Below, piece by piece: positions 17,822 through 26,259 of a stretch of 40,837 nt of DNA; position 1 is the stretch's first letter, and the number at the start of each line of letters is the position of its first letter. Under the pieces are notes generated by a model. That model was not told where the DNA came from, did not search any database, and was given only the letters and a program-made list of their open reading frames with translations. Source of the stretch: Paracoccaceae bacterium (lineage in GTDB: Bacteria > Pseudomonadota > Alphaproteobacteria > Rhodobacterales > Rhodobacteraceae); contig WKFK01000001.1 in NCBI GenBank assembly GCA_014872815.1, forward strand, positions 1 to 40,837, given 5' to 3'. Made by a program: the position numbers and the translations under genes.

Positions 17822-18835
17822 GTGGCACAAATGACAATGATTGAAGCCATCCGTGAGGCCCATGATGTGGCCATGGCGGCAGATGACAAAGTGGTGGTGT
17901 TTGGCGAGGACGTCGGGTTCTTTGGCGGCGTGTTCCGTTGTACCGCGGGTCTGCAGGAGAAATACGGCAAATCTCGGTGTTTTGACGCGCCGATCAACGA
18001 GAGCGGCATTGTCGGAACTGCGATTGGCATGGCGGCTTATGGCCTTAAGCCAGTGATTGAAATCCAGTTCGCTGACTATGTCTACCCGGCCTATGATCAG
18101 ATCGTGTCTGAAGCGGCGCGTCTGCGGCACCGTTCCAACGGCGATTTCACCTGTCCTTTGGTGATCCGCATGCCCACCGGTGGCGGTATCTTTGGCGGGC
18201 AGACTCACAGCCAAAGCCCAGAGGCGATTTTCACCCATGTGTCCGGGTTGAAGGTGGTGATCCCATCCAACCCGCGTGATGCCAAGGGGCTGCTGTTGGC
18301 GGCGATTGAAGACCCTGATCCGGTGATCTTCCTGGAGCCGAAGCGGTTATATAATGGGCCGTTTGATGGCCATCACGACAAGCCAATTGAAAGCTGGAAG
18401 AAGCACCCTCAGGGCGATGTGCCTGAGGGCAATGAGATTATCCCGCTGGGCAAGGCGCATATTCAGCGTGAAGGCGCGGATGTGACGGTTCTGGCCTATG
18501 GGACAATGGTTTACGTGGCGGAGGCCGCTGCGGCAGAGACCGGCTTGGATGCGGAGGTGATTGACCTGCGCACGCTGATGCCGCTGGATCTGGAGACCAT
18601 TGTTGAGAGTGTGAAAAAGACCGGGCGCTGTGTGATTGTGCATGAGGCGACCCGCACTTCTGGCTTTGGGGCCGAGTTGATGAGTCTCGTGCAGGAAGCC
18701 TGTTTCTATCATCTTGAAGCGCCAATGATTCGGGTGACCGGGTGGGACACGCCGTACCCGCATGCGCAGGAATGGGAGTATTTCCCCGGACCTGCACGGG
18801 TTGGCGAAGCGCTGCGCAAAGTCATGGAGGACTGA
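17822..18835 (+). CDS. bkdA2: Branched-chain 2-oxoacid dehydrogenase E1, beta subunit
   Basis: Pairs with BkdA1 to form the E1 heterotetramer. The roughly 337-residue protein has the transketolase pyrimidine-binding domain first (GEDVGFFGGVFRCT near residues 30-43, EIQFADYVYPAYDQI) and a transketolase C-terminal domain with DVTVLAYGTMVY and VIVHEATRTSGFGAE. The start is uncertain between GTG at 17822 and ATG at 17831; GTG was chosen because GAAGCGGGG precedes it at a fitting distance. A TTG overlapping the bkdA1 stop at 17816 is less likely. E2 follows 4 bp after the stop. Confidence 0.92.
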   Translation: MAQMTMIEAIREAHDVAMAADDKVVVFGEDVGFFGGVFRCTAGLQEKYGKSRCFDAPINESGIVGTAIGMAAYGLKPVIEIQFADYVYPAYDQIVSEAARLRHRSNGDFTCPLVIRMPTGGGIFGGQTHSQSPEAIFTHVSGLKVVIPSNPRDAKGLLLAAIEDPDPVIFLEPKRLYNGPFDGHHDKPIESWKKHPQGDVPEGNEIIPLGKAHIQREGADVTVLAYGTMVYVAEAAAAETGLDAEVIDLRTLMPLDLETIVESVKKTGRCVIVHEATRTSGFGAELMSLVQEACFYHLEAPMIRVTGWDTPYPHAQEWEYFPGPARVGEALRKVMED

Positions 18836-18839
18836 TCCC

Positions 18840-20108
18840 ATGGGAGTATTTGCAATCCGTTTGCCCGACGTTGGAGAGGGCATTGCCGAGGCTGAACTGG
18901 TCGAATGGCATGTGAAAGTGGGCGACGTGGTGCGCGAAGATGACGTGCTGGCCGCCGTGATGACCGATAAGGCCGCCGTGGAAGTGCCGTCGTCTGTGGA
19001 TGGTAAGGTGCTCGCGCTGGGCGGTGAGATTGGTGACATGATTGCGATTGGCGCTGTGTTGATCCGAATCGAAGTGGATGGCGAAGGCAACGAGAGTGGT
19101 GACGTGGAAGCACCTACAGCGGCACCGGTTGAAGAAAGACCTGCGGTTGTCGAGGCCGTTGCTGCGCCAGCGCCAAAGCCAGCGGCGAAGCCTGCGGCGG
19201 CGCCAGTAGTGTCCGCGCCTGTGAAACGGGCGGCGGGCACCAAGCCTTTGGCGTCGCCGTCGGTCCGGGCGCGGGCGCGGGAAGAGGGTGTCGACCTGCG
19301 CCAGGTGCCGGGATCCGGTGCGGCAGGGCGCATCAGCCATGCCGATCTGGACAATTGGATTGCCTCGGGCGGCATTCAGCAGGGCGGGGTGACTCGTGGG
19401 CAGAATACCGGCGTGGAAGAGGTGCGGGTGATCGGCATGCGCCGCAAGATCGCCGAGAAGATGGCGATTTCCAAACGGCAAATTCCGCATATCACCATCG
19501 TGGAAGAGGTGGATATGTCGGCGCTGGAAGACCTGCGTGCGGCGCTCAATGCCAAACACAAAGGGGAACGCGCGAAGTTGACGCTGTTGCCGTTCCTGAT
19601 GCGGGCGATTGTCGAAGCGGTGCGGGAGCAGCCTGAGTTGAACGCGCGCTATGATGACGAAGCGGGTGTGATCCACCGCCATGGCGGGGTGCACGTGGGC
19701 ATCGCGACACAGACTCCTAACGGCTTGAACGTGCCGGTGGTGAAACACGCCGAAGCGGGCAGCCTGTGGGACAATGCAGAAACCGTGGCGCGGCTGGCGC
19801 AAGAGGCTCGGGACGGCACCATCAAACGCGATGAGCTGTCCGGTGGCACGATCACCATCACCTCGTTGGGGCCGTTGGGGGCGATCGCCACAACGCCGAT
19901 CATCAACCATCCGGAGGTGGCCATTGTCGGGGTGAACAAGATGCAGATCCGTCCTGTGTGGGATGGGCAGCAGTTCCAGCCGCGCAAGATGATGAACATC
20001 TCCTGCAGCTTTGATCACCGCGTGATCGACGGCTGGGATGCCGCTGTGTTTGTGCAAAAATTGAAAACCCTGCTGGAAACACCAGCGATGCTGTTTGTTG
20101 AGGGCTAA
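18840..20108 (+). CDS. bkdB: Branched-chain 2-oxoacid dehydrogenase E2 (dihydrolipoyl acyltransferase)
   Basis: The core of the complex; it carries acyl groups on lipoyl-lysine and passes them to CoA. The 422-residue protein has a single lipoyl domain with Lys44 in MTDKAAVEV, an Ala/Pro-rich hinge around 90-130, and a peripheral subunit-binding domain (SPSVRARAREEGVDL, then GSGAAGRI). The catalytic domain ends in SFDHRVIDGWDA, which holds the active-site His and Asp. The ATG at 18840 was chosen because the lipoyl domain begins immediately after; longer frames overlap bkdA2. The lpdV ATG follows the stop codon directly. Confidence 0.93.
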   Translation: MGVFAIRLPDVGEGIAEAELVEWHVKVGDVVREDDVLAAVMTDKAAVEVPSSVDGKVLALGGEIGDMIAIGAVLIRIEVDGEGNESGDVEAPTAAPVEERPAVVEAVAAPAPKPAAKPAAAPVVSAPVKRAAGTKPLASPSVRARAREEGVDLRQVPGSGAAGRISHADLDNWIASGGIQQGGVTRGQNTGVEEVRVIGMRRKIAEKMAISKRQIPHITIVEEVDMSALEDLRAALNAKHKGERAKLTLLPFLMRAIVEAVREQPELNARYDDEAGVIHRHGGVHVGIATQTPNGLNVPVVKHAEAGSLWDNAETVARLAQEARDGTIKRDELSGGTITITSLGPLGAIATTPIINHPEVAIVGVNKMQIRPVWDGQQFQPRKMMNISCSFDHRVIDGWDAAVFVQKLKTLLETPAMLFVEG

Positions 20109-21467
20109 ATGACTGATCTAACCTGTAAACTGCTGATCATTGGGGCTGGTCCTGGCGGCTATGTCTGTGCCATTCGCGCCGGGCAACTGGGCATTGATAC
20201 TATTGTTGTGGATGCTGGGAAGCCGGGGGGGACGTGCCTGAATGTGGGCTGTATTCCGTCCAAAGCGATGATCCACGCGGCGGATGAATTCCACAAGATT
20301 GCGCATGTAAACGACGGCCCGCTGGGGATTTCCGCCAGCGCGCCAAGCATCGACTTGGCCCAAACGGTGGCGTGGAAAGATGGCATTGTGCAGCGCTTGA
20401 ATACGGGTGTTTCGGCGTTGATGAAGAAAGCCAAAGCGCGGTTTGTCACGGGGCAGGCGCGGTTTTTGGATGGCAAAACCGTGGAAGTCACCAATGGGGA
20501 CGAGGTTCAACAAATCCGGGCGGAATATGTGGTGATTGCCACGGGCTCCGCGCCGGTTGAACTGCCGTTTTTGCCGTTTGGCGGGCCGATCTTGTCCTCC
20601 ACCGAGGCGCTGGATTTGACCGAGGTGCCGGAGACATTGGCGGTTGTTGGTGGCGGCTACATCGGGCTGGAGCTGGGCACGGTGTTTGCCAAGCTGGGCA
20701 GCAAGGTCACGGTTGTGGAAGCGGAAGATCGCATACTGTCGCTCTATGACAAAGCGCTGACCAAGCCGGTGGCCAAGCGGTTGGAAGACCTCGGCGTGAC
20801 GGTGATGACCGGCACCAAGGCGCAGGGCTATAGCGATGGTGCCTTGCAGACCGATCAGGGGAAAGTGGCTGCGGAGAAGGTGCTCGTCACCGTCGGTCGG
20901 CGTCCGCGCACGGCGGGCATTGGCATTGAAGAGCTGGCTCTGACCCAGGATGGGCCGTTTGTGAAGATCGACAGCTTCTGCCAGACCTCCATGCGTGGGA
21001 TTTACGCGATTGGCGACGTGACCGGCGAGCCGATGTTGGCACATCGGGCGATGGCACAGGGCGAGATGGTTGCTGAACATATTGCGGGTCATGCGGTGGA
21101 GTGGGACAAACGCGCCATTCCGGCGGTGTGTTTCACCGACCCCGAGGTGGTGACGTGTGGCGCGCTGCCGGGTGAGATTGATGGCACCAAATCCAGCGAG
21201 TTTCCGTTTAAGGCCAATGGCCGCGCCATGACCACCGAACGCGACGATGGCTTTGTGCGGGTGGTCTACCGCGAAGAGGATCACGCGGTTGTGGGGCTGC
21301 AAGCGGTCGGTGCCGAGATTTCCGAACTCTCCGCATCCTTCTCGCTGGCCATTGAAATGGGGGCGTGTCTAGAAGATATCGCGGCCACGATTCATGTACA
21401 TCCAACGCAGTCTGAAGGTTTGCAAGAGGCGTGCCTCAAGGCGCTGGGCCATGCGTTACACATCTAA
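20109..21467 (+). CDS. lpdV: Dihydrolipoyl dehydrogenase (E3) of the branched-chain complex
   Basis: A flavoprotein that reoxidises the dihydrolipoyl group of E2 with NAD. The 452-residue protein has the FAD fingerprint GAGPGG at 12-17, the redox-active disulfide Cys43/Cys48 in GGTCLNVGC, and the NAD-binding VVGGGYIGLELG. A second FAD motif is GIYAIGDVTGEPMLAH, and the C-terminal HVHPTQSE carries the catalytic His-Glu pair. It is the last gene of the operon and ends before a strong terminator. Genomes usually have other lpd genes for pyruvate dehydrogenase; operon position assigns this one to Bkd. Confidence 0.93.
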   Translation: MTDLTCKLLIIGAGPGGYVCAIRAGQLGIDTIVVDAGKPGGTCLNVGCIPSKAMIHAADEFHKIAHVNDGPLGISASAPSIDLAQTVAWKDGIVQRLNTGVSALMKKAKARFVTGQARFLDGKTVEVTNGDEVQQIRAEYVVIATGSAPVELPFLPFGGPILSSTEALDLTEVPETLAVVGGGYIGLELGTVFAKLGSKVTVVEAEDRILSLYDKALTKPVAKRLEDLGVTVMTGTKAQGYSDGALQTDQGKVAAEKVLVTVGRRPRTAGIGIEELALTQDGPFVKIDSFCQTSMRGIYAIGDVTGEPMLAHRAMAQGEMVAEHIAGHAVEWDKRAIPAVCFTDPEVVTCGALPGEIDGTKSSEFPFKANGRAMTTERDDGFVRVVYREEDHAVVGLQAVGAEISELSASFSLAIEMGACLEDIAATIHVHPTQSEGLQEACLKALGHALHI

Positions 21468-21486
21468 TCTGACGCCAGCCTGAATG

Positions 21487-21518
21487 AAAAAGGCCCGCAC
21501 AAGTTCGCGGGCCTTTTT
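21487..21518. terminator. Bidirectional terminator between lpdV and cheD
   Basis: AAAAAGGCCCGC (21487-21498) and GCGGGCCTTTTT (21507-21518) make a perfect 12-bp stem with an 8-nt loop and T-runs on both strands. It serves the convergent bkd and che operons. Confidence 0.92.
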
Positions 21519-21545
21519 ACTGCAGGAAGAGGAGGGACCTGCGGG

Positions 21546-22109
21546 TTAAAACAGTTGCACGTCGCCGAGGCTGTCGTCGACCTTTGGCTTGGGTTTGCGC
21601 CGTGGCGCTTCTTCTTCATTGAGCAGACGGGTGTCTTTCATGAAGCGGCGCTGAATCCGGCCACCGACAGGCCAAAAGCGGATGTTGCGGCCACGTTGAC
21701 CACCTAAGCAACAATCGACCAATTCAAAGCCCTCGTTGCGCACAAACCACATGGCGAATTCGGCGTTCTTGGACCCGATATCGATGCGGCTGTTGAACAT
21801 CTTGGCGCCGCCCAAAAGCTTCACCTTGAGCTTGTCACGCCGCGCGCCAGCCTGGATCAAGCCGTTTACCAAGAGTTCCATGGCGTGCACACCGTGGCTC
21901 ATGGAGCCTGCAGAACCGTCTTCGGTTCCCGGCAACAGAAAGTGGTTCATGCCGCCGATGCCGGCCGCCTCGTCCCACATACATGCTGCCACACATGAGC
22001 CAAGGATCGTGGTCATCACGATGTCCTGGTTCTGGGATACCTCCACGTCGCCCTGCAACAAAGGCTGGACTTGGTATCCTTTGATGGCTTCTGCTTCACT
22101 GAGACTCAT
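21546..22109 (-). CDS. cheD: Chemoreceptor glutamine deamidase CheD
   Basis: Deamidates glutamines in chemoreceptor signalling domains and in other species also interacts with CheC-type phosphatases. The 187-residue protein has the catalytic Cys39 in ILGSCVAACMWD and His56 in GGMNHFLLP; nearby Thr33/Thr34 may fill the third position. KLLGGAKMF and the following Gly-rich turn match the family. The C-terminus is extended by about 20 residues, with a basic stretch (RRKPKPK) and a terminal GDVQLF. Nearly the same tail (GNVNLF) ends the CheT-like protein upstream. It is the last gene of the che operon and follows a chemoreceptor gene by 76 bp with a stem-loop between. Confidence 0.92.
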   Translation of the reverse strand: MSLSEAEAIKGYQVQPLLQGDVEVSQNQDIVMTTILGSCVAACMWDEAAGIGGMNHFLLPGTEDGSAGSMSHGVHAMELLVNGLIQAGARRDKLKVKLLGGAKMFNSRIDIGSKNAEFAMWFVRNEGFELVDCCLGGQRGRNIRFWPVGGRIQRRFMKDTRLLNEEEAPRRKPKPKVDDSLGDVQLF

Positions 22110-22137
22110 TGGCTATTCCATTCACCGAGGGTTACAC

Positions 22138-22164
22138 GTCAGCCGGGTTCGCGCTCCGGCTGAC
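22138..22164 (-). other. Intercistronic stem-loop between the chemoreceptor gene and cheD
   Basis: GTCAGCCGG (22138-22146) and CCGGCTGAC (22156-22164) form a perfect 9-bp stem with a 9-nt loop in the 76-bp gap. No T-run follows on the minus strand, so RNA stabilisation or partial termination is more likely than full termination. Confidence 0.5.
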
Positions 22165-22185
22165 AAGGCGCATTTTGCGCGGTTC

Positions 22186-24198
22186 TTAGAAGTCTTCCCA
22201 GCTTTCGCTGGACGTATCCTCAATTGGTGTCGACTGGTTGACAGCAACTTTGGCTGGCTTTGCTTTTGGTTTTTCTGTGGCGGCAGGCGCACTTGCAGGG
22301 GCAGGCGTTTTGCGTTTGATAGCTGTGTCCTTCGCGGCGTCGTCATCCCATTCTTTGGTTTTGGCCGCATCGGTCACAGGTTGTGCTGGTTTGGCTGGTG
22401 CCATCTTAGATGGCGCTACCTTAGCTGGCGCGGCCTTTGCCGGGCGCTGTTGCACAGGGGCTGGCGTCTCCGATAAGTCCGCTTCGGTCAATTTGAAGAC
22501 CTTCAGCACTTGGGACATATTGGCTGCTTCATCCGACAAGCTGCGGCTGGCGGCGGAAGATTCTTCAATCATCGCGGCGTTACGCTGTGTCACGCGGTCC
22601 AGCTCAGTCACGCTTTCTTTGATTTCACGCAGATTATCTGCCTGATCACGGGAGCCGCTCGCAATTTGAGACACCAAATCGGACGCATGTGTCACACCGT
22701 TGATGATCTCTTCCAGCGCGGTACCGGCTCTGTTGACCAACGCGCTGCCTTTGGTGACCTGCTCACCCGAGGTCAGGATCAACTCTTTGATCTCGTTCGC
22801 AGAATCTGAGGCTCGCTGTGCAAGCGCACGAACCTCGGAGGCCACAACCGCAAACCCACGTCCCGCTTCACCCGCGCGGGCAGCCTCGACGCCTGCATTC
22901 AAAGCCAACAGGTTGGTCTGGAAGGCAATATCGTCAATCACACCAATAATCGCGGTAATCTTTTCGGAGCTTTGTTCGATGTTGCGCATCGCTTGAACGG
23001 TTTGCTCGACCACTTCGCCGCCGGACTGCGCTTGTTGACGGTTTTGTGTAATGCGCTTGTTCGCCTCTGCGGCATGATCCGCAGTTTGTTCAACCGACAT
23101 GCTCAGGGTTTCGATGGCCGCAGCAGATTCTTCCAAGGTTACGGCTTGCGCCTCAGACCGCTTCGATTGATCGACAACGCTTTCAGAAATTTCCTGCGCG
23201 CTGGAACGGACAGTTTCGGCCGTACGGGTCACTGTGGACAGTACAGATTTCAGGTTCAAAAGAACGTCGTTGAAGTCTTTACAAATCTGCAGCGAGTGTT
23301 CGCCCAACTCAGAAAAGTCAGCCATATCGATCGGGCGATCCACACGACCGTCTGCAATCTCAGACAGACCTTCGGCCAGGCGCGCAAACAAGCGCTGACG
23401 CAGCTTGTCTTCTTCGGCGCGCAAGGCGCGTTCCCGTTCATCTTGCGCCAATTGGTCACGGAACTTTTCCAGACGTTTTGCCATGATGCCGACCTCGTCG
23501 TCGCGATCTAGGCAAGGCACGTCACAGTCATAATCGTGGTCCGCCATAGCGTCCATGGCTTTGCCTAGGCTCAGCACGGGGCGGGTCACTACCCGACCAA
23601 CAAGCATGACGATCAATCCAAGGGCGAGCGCTGCTGCGATTGCAGAAGCAATAGCGCTTTGGATAAACTCCTGAAGGGCTTTCTCTCGGATGGAGGACAC
23701 GTCCGCAGTGACCTGCACAACACCAATAGGATCACGACCCGCTTTTGCAATTGGCATTTGTCCTGCGTAGACAGAAGCTTCGATCACGTGGGTCCCATCA
23801 GCAATGCTGGTGGCCTTGGCTGCGGCGAGCTCAATAGCGGTGTTGATGGCATCCGGCCGCGTTTCGTTCACGTCGTATCGGTAGATTTCCGTTCCATCCG
23901 GCGTCAATACGCTTACCGCCGTAATGTTTTCATCCTGTTCCAGGAAGCGATCCGTGGTCGCCTTAAGACGATCAACATCTTGAAACTGTGTTGCCGCGAC
24001 AAGTTGGGAACTAAACAGCTCGCTCATCAGGTCATAGCGTTCCATCGCCTGCAACTCTGCTTCCGCTGTGCGCGAGTTGTATTGCGAAACCTGCGACAGG
24101 CTGACAGCCACCAGGGCAAATGCACCAATCGCCGATGCCAATTTAATTTTGATACTCATCCGCGAGAAACGGGCTTTAATGTTACTAAGAATTGGCAT
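22186..24198 (-). CDS. Methyl-accepting chemotaxis protein with a C-terminal CheR-type tether
   Basis: A 670-residue chemoreceptor inside the che operon. The first membrane segment is at about 18-38 (KLASAIGAFALVAVSL) and the periplasmic sensor is about 150 residues. The second membrane segment is rich in Ala/Ile/Leu (AAALALGLIVMLVGRVV), followed by HAMP and a signalling domain with tip [20 protein letters not shown]. After the signalling domain comes an Ala/Pro/Lys-rich linker of about 90 residues ending SWEDF at the very C-terminus. This fits the xWxxF pentapeptide that docks CheR or CheB in enteric receptors (NWETF). The ATG at 24198 was chosen; an earlier frame start at 24246 has no support. 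Its ligand is unknown. Confidence 0.9.
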   Translation of the reverse strand: MPILSNIKARFSRMSIKIKLASAIGAFALVAVSLSQVSQYNSRTAEAELQAMERYDLMSELFSSQLVAATQFQDVDRLKATTDRFLEQDENITAVSVLTPDGTEIYRYDVNETRPDAINTAIELAAAKATSIADGTHVIEASVYAGQMPIAKAGRDPIGVVQVTADVSSIREKALQEFIQSAIASAIAAALALGLIVMLVGRVVTRPVLSLGKAMDAMADHDYDCDVPCLDRDDEVGIMAKRLEKFRDQLAQDERERALRAEEDKLRQRLFARLAEGLSEIADGRVDRPIDMADFSELGEHSLQICKDFNDVLLNLKSVLSTVTRTAETVRSSAQEISESVVDQSKRSEAQAVTLEESAAAIETLSMSVEQTADHAAEANKRITQNRQQAQSGGEVVEQTVQAMRNIEQSSEKITAIIGVIDDIAFQTNLLALNAGVEAARAGEAGRGFAVVASEVRALAQRASDSANEIKELILTSGEQVTKGSALVNRAGTALEEIINGVTHASDLVSQIASGSRDQADNLREIKESVTELDRVTQRNAAMIEESSAASRSLSDEAANMSQVLKVFKLTEADLSETPAPVQQRPAKAAPAKVAPSKMAPAKPAQPVTDAAKTKEWDDDAAKDTAIKRKTPAPASAPAATEKPKAKPAKVAVNQSTPIEDTSSESWEDF

Positions 24199-24250
24199 GA
24201 GAAGTCCTGTCGTTCTATCTGGAGGGAGTGTTTGAACTGGGGTCAAACGC

Positions 24251-25462
24251 TCAGAGCGAGCTACCTTTTTGTGTTACTTGGGAGGCTTTGGCAGAGAGGT
24301 CTGCCAAATGGCGATCGGTGTTGTCGTGGAAGTTCTCTAGGCGAGCGATGATGCCGTCGAGACCGCTGTCGACGTCACGCATCCGTCCGCTTTCCACTTT
24401 GCAAAGCAGTTTCACCACATCCAAGCCGTTGATGCGGCGACGCAGGCTGCGGCAGATGTCAGGTATGGATTTGCCGATGGAAGAAATCTCAATCAGCCGG
24501 GAACGACTGCTTTGCTGCAGGCGCTCATTGTGTTCCTTGAGCAACGCGGCCCCTTCGTCTTCGGCCGTATCAGGGCCGCCTTGCGCGTGCGCCTCGTTCA
24601 AAATCTGAGCAATCTGCATCGCCCAACGACCTTGCGATACCGCGTCAAACATCTGCACAAGGGATCCGTTTTCCGGGTCATGCAGGCGGCCAACGAGACC
24701 GTGCATTTCTTTGGCCATGGCATCGTAGTTTTGCGAGATTGTGCCCAGAGCTGCCCCGGCACCTTCCAGGCGGCCTGCGAGAATCCGCAGGTTGACCGGT
24801 TCGCCGCGTACGCGTTCAAAACCCTGCTCAATGCTATTTACCAGATTCTGCATGTCGGAGATGATGTCGACAAGCTCGTCCATCAGCAAAAACGAGTTGG
24901 CAAGTTCAGGCGCAATAATGTCACGAGATTTAAACTCGTTATTCAACGCTTTGGTGCCGTAGTCTTCGAAAGACGAGTACCCCGCTTCTTGCAGCATCTC
25001 GAGCAGACGGGCACCGCTTTGTTCCGGTGTCAGCCCTGCGCCTTTCTCTTCTTCAAGAAGGGTCGCATAGATCTCTTTTGTCGCTTCAAACAACTCGGAA
25101 CTGGGACGAATACGGGCGGAGAGGTAGCCGTTTTCTGTATGTGTAACTACGGCAAACACCCAGTAGTAACCACCTGACTTTGTTTTGTTTTTAACATAGG
25201 CGCAGACCGGCTTGCCCGCTTTCAGGTGTTCCCACATCAGGTAAAATACCCCTTTGGGCATTTCCGGATGGCGCATGATTTTATGCGGCGCGTTAAGGAG
25301 CTCGTCCAGGGAATAGCCGCCAACCTCGACGAACGTGTCGTTGGCAAACTGAATCACACCACGCGGATCGGTCGCTGATATGATGATATTTTCCTTGGCA
25401 AACCGAACCTCGGTGGCCTTGGTGTCTGCGCTGGCGCTGCTGATCTTAGTCATGGCGTTCAT
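24251..25462 (-). CDS. PAS-domain protein related to Aer, without a methyl-accepting domain
   Basis: A 403-residue soluble protein. The N-terminal PAS domain (about 20-130) has the Aer-type signature RHPEMPKGVFYLMWEHLKAG at 64-83, then YVKNKTKSGGYYWV. In E. coli Aer the equivalent segment helps bind FAD. Here the Trp of Aer's PWTGLVKN motif is Val (PVCAYVKN), so FAD binding is uncertain. The remaining 270 residues are predicted to be mostly helical and contain no membrane segment, HAMP domain or MCP hairpin tip. It lies between the CheT-like gene and a chemoreceptor gene, so it may be a cytoplasmic redox or energy sensor feeding the same kinase. Its mechanism is unknown. The start is the first of two nearby ATG codons. 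Confidence 0.75.
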   Translation of the reverse strand: MNAMTKISSASADTKATEVRFAKENIIISATDPRGVIQFANDTFVEVGGYSLDELLNAPHKIMRHPEMPKGVFYLMWEHLKAGKPVCAYVKNKTKSGGYYWVFAVVTHTENGYLSARIRPSSELFEATKEIYATLLEEEKGAGLTPEQSGARLLEMLQEAGYSSFEDYGTKALNNEFKSRDIIAPELANSFLLMDELVDIISDMQNLVNSIEQGFERVRGEPVNLRILAGRLEGAGAALGTISQNYDAMAKEMHGLVGRLHDPENGSLVQMFDAVSQGRWAMQIAQILNEAHAQGGPDTAEDEGAALLKEHNERLQQSSRSRLIEISSIGKSIPDICRSLRRRINGLDVVKLLCKVESGRMRDVDSGLDGIIARLENFHDNTDRHLADLSAKASQVTQKGSSL

Positions 25463-25501
25463 GGGTCAATTCCAATGTCACTGTGGCTGAGCGAGTATGG
25501 C

Positions 25502-25861
25502 TCAAAAGAGGTTAACGTTGCCTGCATCGGGCGAGATTGCGCGGGTTTTTTTTGCATCTGACAGTCGGGATTTCAGGTAATCCAGGCGGACGCTGTCGGA
25601 GAGATCCTGCACATTGAGATCCGGTCCAGCGCCAATCATTGATGACATATTGCCAAGCAAAACCGCGATGTCGTCCAGATGCTGGAACAGTGCATCCACA
25701 CGCTGAAGGTCCTTGATTTTGTTGTGATCAACACCTTCCAAATCCAGTTCACTGGTCAGTCCGTCCAACGCATGTGCGATGGAGGCAAGGTCGGCCACGT
25801 CCTCGGAAATGGTGATCAAAACGTCTGCGGTTGTGCGCGTAGTCATTCGTTGTACCCCCAT
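25502..25861 (-). CDS. Small helical chemotaxis protein, candidate CheT/CheZ-like CheY phosphatase
   Basis: A 119-residue protein, apparently all helical. The segment DLQRVDALFQHLDDI contains Asp56-x3-Gln60, the DxxxQ pattern that in CheZ supplies the catalytic Gln, and the surrounding order resembles CheZ's DFQDLTGQ helix. Rhizobial che operons encode a small CheZ-related protein, CheT, near cheD; this gene is of similar size and sits immediately downstream of a cheY. It ends GNVNLF, echoing the CheD end GDVQLF. The ATG at 25861 has a perfect AAAGGAGG five bases upstream, so a longer frame from 26131 is rejected. Phosphatase activity is a hypothesis; a scaffold or CheE/CheU-type role is also possible. 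Confidence 0.6.
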   Translation of the reverse strand: MGVQRMTTRTTADVLITISEDVADLASIAHALDGLTSELDLEGVDHNKIKDLQRVDALFQHLDDIAVLLGNMSSMIGAGPDLNVQDLSDSVRLDYLKSRLSDAKKTRAISPDAGNVNLF

Positions 25862-25872
25862 GGGAGCCTCCT

Positions 25873-26259
25873 TTACAGAGGCCCCACCACCTTCTCGATG
25901 CAGGCTTTCAGCTGGGCAGTTTCGAACGGCTTCTTGATGAAGTTGTTCATGCCTAGCTTGACGCCGCGGTTGATGGTGTCGGGATCCGCACGACCGGTGA
26001 TCAGGATGAAGCCGGTACGGGCTGTGGCCTTGTTGGAACGAATACCTTCCAAAAGCTGGAGGCCGTCCATACCCGGCATGTTGAAATCCGACAGGATCAG
26101 GTGGACCGGTTTGGCCGCGAGGCTGCGCCAAGCTTGAGCACCGTCGTTTTCCGTGCGGTAGTTGACGATCCCGATCTCGTCGAGCGCCTGTGTAATGAGA
26201 CCACGGCTCGTAGACATGTCGTCTACAACCAGGATGTGTAGCTTATCTTTCAAGCTCAT
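25873..26259 (-). CDS. cheY: Response regulator CheY (second copy)
   Basis: A 128-residue single-domain receiver. The acidic pair Asp13/Asp14 and the phosphorylation site Asp58 in LILSDFNMPGMDG are present, as are the switch Thr in LITGRA and Lys in FIKKPF. No output domain follows, so it acts by binding the flagellar switch or as a phosphate sink. It overlaps cheR by 4 bp (ATGA) and is followed 11 bp later by the CheT-like gene. It is clearly diverged from the other CheY at 29881-30246, consistent with division of labour between motor control and sink. Which copy does which cannot be told from sequence. Confidence 0.92.
   Translation of the reverse strand: MSLKDKLHILVVDDMSTSRGLITQALDEIGIVNYRTENDGAQAWRSLAAKPVHLILSDFNMPGMDGLQLLEGIRSNKATARTGFILITGRADPDTINRGVKLGMNNFIKKPFETAQLKACIEKVVGPL

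Noticed and set aside
18822..21302. Two long minus-strand ORFs opposite bkdB and lpdV
   Set aside because: Both are composition-driven shadows of genes with clear catalytic motifs. Their translations are His/Arg-rich without domain features.
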